Shown here: piece after piece, positions 53,401-62,633 of the stretch
How the letters are laid out: each line of letters begins with the position of its first letter
Numbering within the stretch: position 1 is the first letter of the stretch
From: Phytophthora hibernalis
Taxonomy: Eukaryota > Oomycota > Peronosporomycetes > Peronosporales > Peronosporaceae
Direction: 5' to 3'
Length of the DNA stretch: 64,000 nt
NCBI GenBank assembly: GCA_012656075.1
Contig: JAAKBF010000244.1
Span: 124,001 to 188,000 of the forward strand
The notes under the pieces: generated by a model
The model's input: only the letters and a program-made list of their open reading frames with translations
What the model was told of the DNA's origin: nothing
Databases searched by the model: none
Program-made: the position numbers and the translations under genes

Positions 53401-53606
53401 TTTATTGTGCGACTACAGAGATGACAGCAGACATTCTCACAAAAGCACTGCCAACAAAACAATTCATCAAACTAAGAGAGAAACTAGGTGTTCATGATCT
53501 AAGGATATCCCCTGGGAGTGTTGAATGGCAAACTGCAGGCTCCGCCGCCAAGTGGGCAGACAGGCATACACCTGTCTGTCCAGAACAAGAGAGGAAGGGA
53601 GAATGA
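50460..53606 (+). pseudogene. Copia element 2 pol (INT, RT, RNase H), broken
   Basis: Integrase: HMKLGHINTETLIAML and FCSTCAEMKMRR (HHCC), then IHMDTNGPMKIMGTYG, RRIRSDGGTEF and YSPEENGAAERDHQRK (D, D, E). RT: VERFKARLVAQGNHQKFGVD and DEVYAPVARFEYLRLVL. The active-site box reads VYVDYLTI instead of YVDD. RNase H: the first motif reads YTGASFACQPKERNSVTGYV, where an Asp is expected after YT/YS; ISWCSSKQGSVSLSTAEAEL and KHIEIRFLFTRNLV follow. Several stops separate the parts. Both catalytic changes suggest long neutral decay. Confidence 0.8.
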
Positions 53607-53775
53607 GGTGCGGAGCACCGAAAACCCTATCTAATAGGTTAACAAAATACATTAGCAAGTACTAGAGGACATCACAGATGTTTGGATAGTGCACGGCAGT
53701 GATCCACCAATATTGCGATGATGATTAGAGACTGAGAAGCGAAGCCGTCGAGGACGTAGTCCGAAGACGAGCTCA
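53519..53775 (+). repeat. Copia element 2, truncated 3' LTR
   Basis: Starts TGTTGAATGG after a short polypurine-like ATCCCCTGGGAG and stops at GACGAGCTCA, where the gypsy LTR begins. It carries a CCCTATCTAATAGG-type insertion relative to the 5' LTR. Confidence 0.85.
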
Positions 53776-54593
53776 TGACGTGTAGGATCACGCAGAAATT
53801 ATCACTACCAAATGGTATGAGTCCCACCAACAACACTCGCTTCCCTTGTCAGGTCAACGAGCGTTGGATCAAACCTGAAGACCAGGAACGATCCCTTACG
53901 CCGGGTTGGATGTGAACCCTCTGTACACCTAGGTTGTATTAGGCCAACCCAATAACCTGCACCACTAGCCAAGAGCGAGGGCTAGTATGCAATATTGCGC
54001 TTTCGCGCGAACCCCGCAGTCCCTCAGAAGGAAGGATACCGGCTGTCAAGCCTAATACGGGTTTGCCGAGGTAAAACCTCGGCGGGTAGTAAAATATGTA
54101 TGGAACACTCGGTTCCACTATAATATATGGTAAACGACGCTTCTCGTCGCTCCCAACACTCGGCCACTCTAATCTCTTGGACTGACCAGCAACAAACCCT
54201 CGGTTCAATGTACCTTAGGCTCGCTGACCAGCATCCCACAAGCCGAGCGTATCCAGACCCTAAGATCAGCTAGCTAGACTTACCGAACGGACTTGACCCT
54301 TGGTGACTTGGGGGAAGACTGCTGATTTATTTCTGTTGATCTATGGCTCTGAGAGCCTCTGTAGTCGATTCGATAGCTAGTCCTATATCTAAATACAAAT
54401 ATCCAGTGTGAACCGATACCAGAATGTGATCCTGTACCCGGCTCTATAATACCGAGGGTACGAAACTGAAATGGATACAAACGAGGGTTCGTACCCTCGG
54501 CCGGGAATTTATTATACCCGACCGAGACCTCGGTCACTAAACTATCGTGGTCACTGTGGCGCGGGGAATGTAATCCGCCAATCAGGGCACGCT
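53776..54593 (-). repeat. Gypsy A-type LTR on - strand (lacks its first bases)
   Basis: This matches the LTR at 16205-17086 in inverted orientation from TGACGTGTAGG (53776) to the point equivalent to AGGGCACGC. Its 5' tip is missing and replaced by the inverted duplicate at 54594. Confidence 0.85.
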
Positions 54594-54829
54594 AGGGTCT
54601 GGATACGCTCGGCTTGTGGGATGCTGGTCAGCGAGCCTAAGGTACATTGAACCGAGGGTTTGTTGCTGGTCAGTCCAAGAGATTAGAGTGGCCGAGTGTT
54701 GGGAGCGACGAGAAGCGTCGTTTACCATATATTATAGTGGAACCGAGTGTTCCATACATATTTTACTACCCGCCGAGGTTTTACCTCGGCAAACCCGTAT
54801 TAGGCTTGACAGCCGGTATCCTTCCTTCT
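54026..54829. repeat. Perfect inverted duplication, 236-bp arms
   Basis: 54026-54261 and 54594-54829 are exact reverse complements as read by eye, separated by 332 bp. Both arms are the central part of the A-type LTR. Confidence 0.9.
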
Positions 54830-56450
54830 TCGGGCGTAACCGAAGCGGATGCCGCGATGGAGCTAGGCTGGACTAAGGAAATCAGTCCGGCTTCGCGGTC
54901 ACGGATGACATCGCGGTCTTGTATTGCTTGATCGCGCTCAGCTTCGAACCCCTCGGAGGCGGTCTTAACAGCCGACAGGTCGCGCTGCAAAGTGTAATCC
55001 TCCTTCTGCAAAGCCTGGAGGCGACCATGGTTTGCCTGCAGCGAATTCACGCTACGCTCAAGTATCGCAATAGATGCACGAGCCGACGCGATCTGGGACT
55101 CTAGAAGCGACAAAAGGAGTTAGTACACCGTCACAGAGACATGAAAGCGGCGACGGTAACGTACGAGTGGACACGAGATCAGCCCGAGCTTGGTCACGCT
55201 CATTAGTCACCCGTCTCAGGTTGACGTTAGCAGAACGTAACTGAGTCTCCGCGGCATCCGCCCGATCGTGCTCGCGGTCACGTTCAGCGTGACTACGATC
55301 TAAATTCGTCTGGGCAGCGGCGATTTGTTGCTGATTGCGTGCCTGTAGATCGGCGACGTGTTGCTCCAGTCGAGTGACGCGTCCACGAAGCCGAGATGCA
55401 GCATCGTCGAGAGCCTGCTGCGAAGCTTCGTGAGCCCGGATGTCGCCTTCAGCTTGCGCCAGGTCGTGACGATATCGATCGCGGTCGACCATATCCTAAT
55501 CGCGCTCAGCAACAGCTTGATCACGCTCATCTTAGAGGGCCGCGATACGATGTGCGAAGACAGGGAAGCACCCGCAACTGAAGTCGCGGTCGCCAGTTGC
55601 CTAGCCGGGCTACCGATTTTATCCTGCAGACGTGCAATTTCCTCATCGCGCACCTCTTGAGTGACACGCAGTTGATCCCGGAGTGCCTCGACCTCCCTCG
55701 AGTTGTCGAGGCGCTCCCGCACTGCACGCTCGTAGTCCGCGGACACTTGCAACGCATCCCGGTAACGACGATGGAGGATCTCGTACTGGTGTTGGCAGTG
55801 CAAGACGTAGGGTGACGCAACTGCGTATACCTCGTTCAACTCGCTCTCGAGACGGTCGGCACGCGCCTATCTGGTCGGCTTATGCACGCTGTAGTTGCGT
55901 GGTCTTCCGCCATGTCCGACCCAGCGTCTGCGCGATCCAGCAGCTCGTTGAATGTCGCGAGGAAAGCTTGCGCAGCTTCGCGGTGGATGGGAGGAAGCGC
56001 AATCTGGAGAGTAGAGACTACCGGAGTGGGTGAGGGTCGGCATCGGACCTGGTGCTATCAGCGACGGCGGCGCTGGGGAGGCCCGAAGAACTGGGCTGCT
56101 GTGCGGCAATGGAAGACGGCGACGGGGAAGATGACGGCGGGAAGTAGAGTGGCGTGCGTTGGCGGCGACTGCTGTACGGCCTTTTCCAGCGCAGGGGCGA
56201 TTGACGTGAAGCGGCCTGGCTCTTGCAGTGCTTCACCAATCGGAGGCGACATGAAGACCCAAAGATCACGGTTGATGGATCGCGACCCGCGAGCTGCAGC
56301 TGTGTCTGGTTACATCCGGTTGTGTGACATCTGGGTGAGACCTGACCGGTGTACCAGCAATTGGGTACACTCCGACCTGATTCGTCTGGCGCAATCATTC
56401 CGATACGTGATCTGGTGCAGTCATTCCGATACATAATCAGGTGCAATCAT
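54830..56450 (-). pseudogene. Element F: coiled-coil protein of a pol-less LTR element, partial
   Basis: On the - strand a Ser/Pro-rich start (about 56250-56040) is followed by FNELLDRADAGSDMAEDHAT in one frame. Long coiled-coil stretches then occur in other frames: YEILHRRYRDALQVSADYER (55839-55600), ASRLRGRVTRLEQHVADLQA (55492-55140) and RSVNSLQANHGRLQALQKED (55113-54850). The layout copies the N-terminal half of elements C and E, but no C-terminal LWxRxHW domain is present before the sequence stops at the inverted LTR arm. Frames change several times. The function is unknown. Confidence 0.5.
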
Positions 56451-57130
56451 TGGGACACGCGATCTGCCAATATACGATCTGCCAACTCGCGATCTGCGGG
56501 GTTGATCTGGAACAATCATTTCGGTACGGGCGATCACATGTATTGTGGGTACAATGGAGCTATCAATTCATTACGGTACCGCAATCTTGGTACATAATAT
56601 CAGGTTCAAGGTACAATGCGCAAACGGGAAGCACGCAAGAGGGATAGGAAGAGAGCGAGATGGGGAGAGAACTTTAGGGTCTATACTTTGGTATAATATA
56701 TTCCGATTTGCCTTGCAAGACGCAAGCGTTTTCTAGACTACCGGGAAGGAGGTACATTGGCCTACCCGAAGAAGAACTCACTACGCCAACCAAGAACACG
56801 ACGTACACCTGGATAGCTTGACCAGGGTACGCTCAAATATCAATCTCACTACAAGATCCCGCCAAGAGGAGGCGGTAAGCAACAGAAAGGGCTACAACAG
56901 AACAAGTAAAGGATACCCCCACGCGATCGGCTTGAACCAAGACTCGATCGCAGCACATCGACGACCGCGTGAAGAATACCCGCGTGGCCGTCACCCACCC
57001 AGACCCCGAAAGGAGCACCCAAGCTCCAACATCCGCCTTGGTCACCACTGAACGTCTTCACGAACACCGGAAGAGCGTAACCCGCCCAGCCGTCGGGTAC
57101 ACAAGGTGACTACAAGGTTTCGATCGCGCC
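56451..57130 (-). repeat. Probable LTR of element F
   Basis: AT-rich, without an ORF, with a TATA-like GGTATAATATATTCC near 56690 and many short repeats of the GATCTG-CAATCATT type. It separates the 3' end of element E from the 5' part of element F. Exact ends not resolved and no second copy in the window. Confidence 0.4.
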
Positions 57131-57133
57131 AGA

Positions 57134-60100
57134 TCAACGGAGTACCCCCTCCGACAGTCGGCGGTCCGGGCGTACCGTGCGCAAACTTCGACCGCGTAAG
57201 CAATTTTCGTGAAGCAGCTTCGCCACAATGACTACTGCATTAAAATTGTATATGTGTATACGAAGTGAACAATTTCGGGATGAACTTGGATTGAACGAGA
57301 TTACTAAGGCCGAACTACACCTACGATTGACTACGGGGATCGGACGGTGGCAGCGTAGCTGGGCGAAAGAGGAACGAAGCAGAAAAGCGCGCGACCGAGA
57401 TTTAGATGTCGGCAGTAGAGGCAATGTTGGCCAGTATGTCCAAGTTGGACGAGGAACCGGAAGTCGATCCAGTGGCAGCCGCAGCAGCTGGAGTTCTGAA
57501 TCTTCGACTTCTCCTTCCTCCTTCTCTTCATCGTCGGCGGATCCTGGAGGAGCAGCCACCGAGGTTTGAGTTACCCATGGGGATACGACCGAGGCTTGTG
57601 GCAACGACGGATCCACCATGATTCCAAAATTACCTCCGCATCGGTCTACCACGAGGCACGAACAAAGGCACCGGAGGATTGCATGGCGCGAACGTCGTGT
57701 TGAACGGATGGCTGGAAGGTGCGTCCACCCAACAGTTCTGCGACGCAAGGGTGATGATCTCATCAACCCAGTCCTCGGACGTCGGAGACCACTCAATTAT
57801 CTCGAACGCGTATTGAAGGTAGCTGGGCTCCAACAAAAGCTCGGTCTGCGCTTCACGAGGCTTGCCAGGGCGCTCGCCGCACCACTCCCAGCACCGATAC
57901 ACCATTTTCTGGCGTAAGCGGTCTTCCCGGAGATTCCGAGCCTTGTTATACTCGTACCAGGCGGCACGAAGCGCGACGACCGAAGGGACACCAGCCCCAA
58001 GCCTCTGAGCCATGTTCCGAAGGTACGCTTCGACCGCAGCAACCTGAACCCAGTGGGGGCGGTTCCACAATGCTGGTCCAAGGTCTGCCTTCTCGGCCCG
58101 GTCCGTGGAAATGCCCTGAAATTGGCGCCACATCTTGATGAACCGGGACAGGCCGGTGGCACGAGTCGAAATTTTGGTGCCGAGCGGGTAGTTGGTCAAT
58201 GGTGAAACAACACGGCCGTTCCGGCATCTTCAGTACCAGGGGTGGACATGATTAGTCCAATCCGCCATGGCTTGGATACCAGCCACCGAGCACGGGGACT
58301 CGACACCTTTGGCAATAGGCGGAGTCAGGCTACTGTTGTGGATCTGACACCAGGCCGCTTGTGCACCCGGGGCAACACACCCAGGCGTCAAATACGGCCC
58401 GGCCATCAGAGCGAGGCGCTGTGACGGTGTCCCTGGCGCAGTAGGCACTGCCGGAGCGAACGTACTTGGGTCAGTGCCGGGAACCGTGGAGAGCGTGGCT
58501 GTCACTTGTGTGCGACCGTCGGAGTCCCGACCGAGACCACGGCGGACGCCCTTGAACAGCGGCAGCAGGAGTCGGCGAACCGTCGGTGGACCCCACAATC
58601 GATCCAGCAGTGGCCGATGATGCTGTAGGGGCAGTGACCGAGGACAACGCCGGCACGGATGGGGCACTGGAGGTCACAACCGCTGCCGGGGAGCTGACGT
58701 CACCACCAACGCGACTGACGACGCGGCCGAAAACGACGACACGAGCGCAGCAGCCGAGATTTGGCCAGATAGAGCCGGAGGAGCCTGTGAAGGCACAACC
58801 GAGGCAGCTGGCGGAGTAGAGGTCAACGCAGCTGAAGATGGCACGAGAGCCGCTGACTTGGCCGAAGACTGGGGTGCAGACGCCGACGGCAGTACGGTCG
58901 GAGCCTGGGAGGCCGCAGGCGACAAGTCTGGACCGATTATGAAATCGTCCGAAGCCTCCAGGGTCTCCAATTCCAACTTCGATCGCAATGAGGCCAGCAC
59001 CGAGGCGGTTCGAGACGGGCGGCCATCACGACGAGGTGGTGAGACCAACGCCGACGAGAATGACCCGGACGCAGGAACCACAACCGCCAATGTCTTGGTG
59101 TCGTCCCCATCCCCAGACAAGTCAACGACTTCGGCCGGAGGGGAGGGACCGAGGACCCCGGGGCAGGCGTATGCGTGGGCGGTGGCAACGGAGGGCTCGG
59201 TGGCGACCCTGCAGGAGGCGATGGCAGCGGCGACACCGGCGACGAACTGACCGAGGGGCTCGGTACCGATCCAGCAGGAAGGCCAGACGCCTGGAGAGGT
59301 GGTGGCGAGCCGACCGAAGGTTTGGGCATGTACCCTTGAGCTGGAGCACCCAAACTCTTAGACGGACGGCCCAACCGCTTGCTGGCAGGAAGAGTCGACT
59401 TCGACGGCCCCGACGGAACGTGCGGAGGATGCGTCAGCGTCGCTTGCTGTGGCGGAGCTTGAGATGCTTGCTCCCGGAGACGCTTGCGCCGATTCTTTCG
59501 ACGTTGGGACACCGACGGAATGATCGGCAGGCCGTCCGAATCTACGGAGGCAGCACCAGCAGCCGACGCTGCCTGCGCTGGAGTTTTGGACCCCGATCCC
59601 GAGGACTTGGGCTCTTGGTCGCTGTCTTCCAAGCTCTCCGAAGACACACTCCGACTGCGCTTCGAAGTGATGCTCGGAGGAGCGAGGCCAAGCAACTCCC
59701 TGTCGATGTTGTCCGCAGTAATACCTGAACGAGGGATAGAAGCGTTTTAGAAGACTGGTGGGGCATGAGGAGACGAGCAGAACGTACCAGCAGAAGCAAG
59801 CGCCAAGGTGTCGACATCGAGCTCGTGGAGAGCAGCGTGGCGACGCAGAATGGAGTTCGCCCGCTTCAAGCTCGCGATGTGAGCTTCTAGGGCTTGAACC
59901 TGATAAGGAACTGTACCGACCGAGTACAGAAGCCTCGAGGGCAGCCCGATGCTTGGCCACCTTATCGGTATATACTACCAAGCCAGCCTTAAAACGCTCA
60001 CGATCCTGGTGGAGGATTCGTTGCCTCGATGTCACCGAAGCCTCGGCCGTGGTCGCGCGAGCAGCCCACAGCCCCACGATGCGGTCGTGGTCGGTGATGG

Positions 60101-60960
60101 CAGCGTTGGCCTGGCGCAGGTGCGCAGCCGCCTGTTCGTGCTCGTCCTTGAGAGCTAGGTATGACTGGCGGAGGCCATCCAGAGAGTCACGAGTACGGCT
60201 TTCATCGCTCGAGGCCTGGGTGCAGAAACGATCGAACTTCTCGCGTTCTTGCGTCTATGCTTGAAGTCGGTCTTCGGTGTCGGCGAGTCGAGCCATGAGA
60301 TCCGCCACTTCGTTACGGAGGTCGATGACGAGCTCGGCTTCACCCGGTGGCAGTTGGGCGGGGGCCACGGCCGCCTCCAGAACCTCACCGAGGTCTGTGG
60401 CGCGCTCCATCAGGTTTTCGAGTGACGAATCGACTCGCCGAGGACGCTGACGAGCCACACCAACCACGAGCTGACCCAACTAGAGGAGACGTTGCTCAAC
60501 TAGAGCAGAGACCGAAGGCTCGGTCGAGGCTACTGGGGGAGGAGCGACGCCGGAGGTGCCCCACCGAGCCAAGGCAAGTGTCCCAGTCGGCCAAAGGTCC
60601 GGAGACCGCCGCGGGTGTACCACGAAGCAGGTATGCCAGGACTGGTGAGGCGTCAGGCGATGAAGGAGGCGTGTGAAGCGGCGAACCCTCGGCTGCACCA
60701 TCGTGCAGCCGAGCCGGCGGAGGACCATCGGGACGTTGTGAAGGCGGTACCGAGGCCTCAGCAGAGCCGGGAACGTCGGCGGGAGCATCGGCAGCCCTCT
60801 GCGATCGTACCTATGATATTGAAGCAAGATGGGACGAAGAGTTAGAAGGTGTGCAGGATGTTGAGATGATGAAGGTGGAGAAGCTTACCTCGTCACCCGG
60901 GGCGATAGTACGTAGAGCGGCAGCGGTGGCGTCGCTGAGAAGACACGACGGATGAGTCAT
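57134..60960 (-). CDS. Element E large protein (pol-less LTR element), frames broken
   Basis: Read on the - strand. Exon 1: ATG 60960, MTHPSCLLSDATAAALRTIA, then PGDE. A likely intron at 60888-60811 (GTAAGC...CATAG) follows. A Pro/Ala-rich segment begins VRSQRAADAPADVPGSAEAS. Coiled coil comes at 60479-59900 (ELVIDLRNEVADLMARLADT), then Ser/Pro-rich segments (59695-58674). The C-terminal region (58260-57630) has DWTNHVHPWY, LGPALWNRPHWVQVAAVEAY, LRAAWYEYNKARNLREDRLR and VYRCWEWCG. The order and the C-terminal motifs match element C. No enzyme domain is recognised. It is driven by a gypsy LTR fragment just upstream. At least three frame changes occur. Confidence 0.55.
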
Positions 60961-60994
60961 GGTGCGAAGATGTGAAGCACCACGACGCGCACGT

Positions 60995-61320
60995 CAATCC
61001 TATAGCTAGTCCTATATCTAAATACAAATATCCAGTGTGAACCGATACCAGAATGTGATCCTGTACCCGGCTCTATATTACCGAGGGAACGAAACTGAAA
61101 TGGATACAAACGAGGGGTCGTACCCTCGGCCGGGAATTTATTATACCCGACCGAGACCTCGGTCACTAAACTATCGTGGTCACTGTGGCGCGGGGAATGT
61201 AATCCGCCAATCAGGGCACGCCGGTCACTTTCCTTCAGCAAGGGCAACCTTGCCGACTGGCGACCGAGTGTGGTGTTGGGTTTTGGGGCGCTCGGCGAGC
61301 GCCCCAAACCCATCACCACA
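60995..61320 (-). repeat. Gypsy A-type LTR fragment upstream of element E
   Basis: This is the 5' (U3) part of the A-type LTR in - orientation, starting at TGTGGTGATGGG (61320). It includes a TATA-type box (TATAATAAATTCC, about 61135-61147) and ends near CCTATATC...TATAG, about 35 bp before the element E start codon. Its outer tip (61269-61320) is a hairpin with near-complementary 25-bp arms. Confidence 0.75.
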
Positions 61321-62084
61321 CTAGCAGCACCATGTATAATACAACTTCCCGTTCACACCGGGTACAACCCGAGCAGGTAATGGTGAATGCGCAAGTATAG
61401 CTTGCGCAGCATATCGTAACCTTGACGCCCTTCCAAATCTACATCTTATTAATACCTACTCGCTCACCTTCGACTGCGTGACGAAGATAGCGCACTGTCG
61501 CGCTCAACAAGGAAGATGGACCTTCTTCGCCCAACTACTTTCGGGACACCACCATGCACAATATACACAAATATTTTGTGTGACCGTAGTCACAATCGGT
61601 GACATATGGACTCAGGCGACATTCGCCAATTAAACCCTGGGGGCCCCACCAATAAAATTGGTTAGGCTGTTCAGCCAGCTAAACGTGTCCTCCCAGTAAT
61701 ATTCTATTCAGGTAGTACATTTGACTGAGTGTCCCTCCGGAATATAGCCACAGTGCGGAGCCTTGCGCTATCGAAGCTTGGCGTCGGATGGAGTACCCTG
61801 TACCACGCACATAGGGGGAGGTTGGACGCAAAGCCAGGAATTATTCCGGTCCAGTCGTGCAGCCGCACATGCTCATGGGTACATGAAACGATAACTCGCC
61901 GTCATTGAGCAGCAGTGCTGTTGTCGGATAGCTCGAATACGCATGAGCAAGCTGCAGCTCCCCTTCACACATGGTGTTCATGCGGATGGGGTTACCTTTC
62001 AGAATATCACTTTATATCATTTTTATATCTGATATTTTGAATAATCCTCGATGATATTTTAATATTATGGTAAAGTTACATGTA
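61321..62084. other. Intergenic stretch, nothing recognised
   Basis: No supportable ORF or element boundary. Small palindromes only. Confidence 0.4.
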
Positions 62085-62238
62085 CAGTGCTACCCCTCGT
62101 TATGCGCAGTGGGTTCATCAAAGTAATTTTAGAGGGATTAGATAGAGAAGCAGCGATTTGCTTTAAAGTTGCGGTGATTTCTAAACTGATTTGACGGGGT
62201 ATTGGATTATCGAGGTGCGCATAACGAGGGTAGCACTG
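62085..62238. mobile_element. pogo/Tigger-like MITE, copy 1 (154 bp)
   Basis: The left end CAGTGCTACCCCTCGTTATG and the right end GCATAACGAGGGTAGCACTG are inverted repeats. A TA precedes the left end; the right flank is AA, so the target duplication is damaged on that side. No ORF. Confidence 0.8.
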
Positions 62239-62286
62239 AACTCTTTTGCATTTTGAAAAATATTGATATTTTTGCCCAAAATAGTA

Positions 62287-62450
62287 CAGTGCTACCCCTC
62301 GTTATGCGCACCTCGATAATCCAATACCCCGTCAAATCAGTTTAGAAATCAAGAATTTTAAAATCAAATTACTGCATTATTTTTGTTCTATACGTAATCC
62401 CTTTAAAATCACTTCGCCGAACCCACTGCGCATAACGAGGGGTAGCACTG
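62287..62450. mobile_element. pogo/Tigger-like MITE, copy 2 (164 bp), inverted
   Basis: Same ends as copy 1 with TA on both sides (62285-62286 and 62451-62452). Internal sequence shows it is in the opposite orientation to copy 1, 48 bp away. Confidence 0.85.
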
Positions 62451-62633
62451 TACTATTAATACCAATACCCAAAAATATTACCGATGCATATTTGAATTAC
62501 CATTAGCCCCTGCCCAAAATACAAAGAATTTGTCCTCTTACAACTTAGTGTATCACACACTAATCCTATTCCAGAGTACATGAAGTACAGACTCTGTACA
62601 GTATCACTTCCCCCAACAAGGCGCGAAGAAGCC

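Larger units (their letters stand above)
48511..53775 (+). mobile_element. Copia element 2
   Basis: Ty1/copia element with a 372-bp 5' LTR (48511-48882), gag-pol in copia order (gag, PR, INT, RT, RNase H) and a 3' LTR cut after 257 bp at 53775 by a gypsy-type LTR. The two LTRs differ by substitutions and several indels, so it is old. No right-hand target duplication can be checked because the end is missing. Confidence 0.9.

Noticed and set aside
58988..59728. 246-codon + strand frame rich in Arg
   Set aside because: Antisense shadow of the Ser/Pro/Gly-rich part of element E; codon use is skewed by GC-rich repeats.
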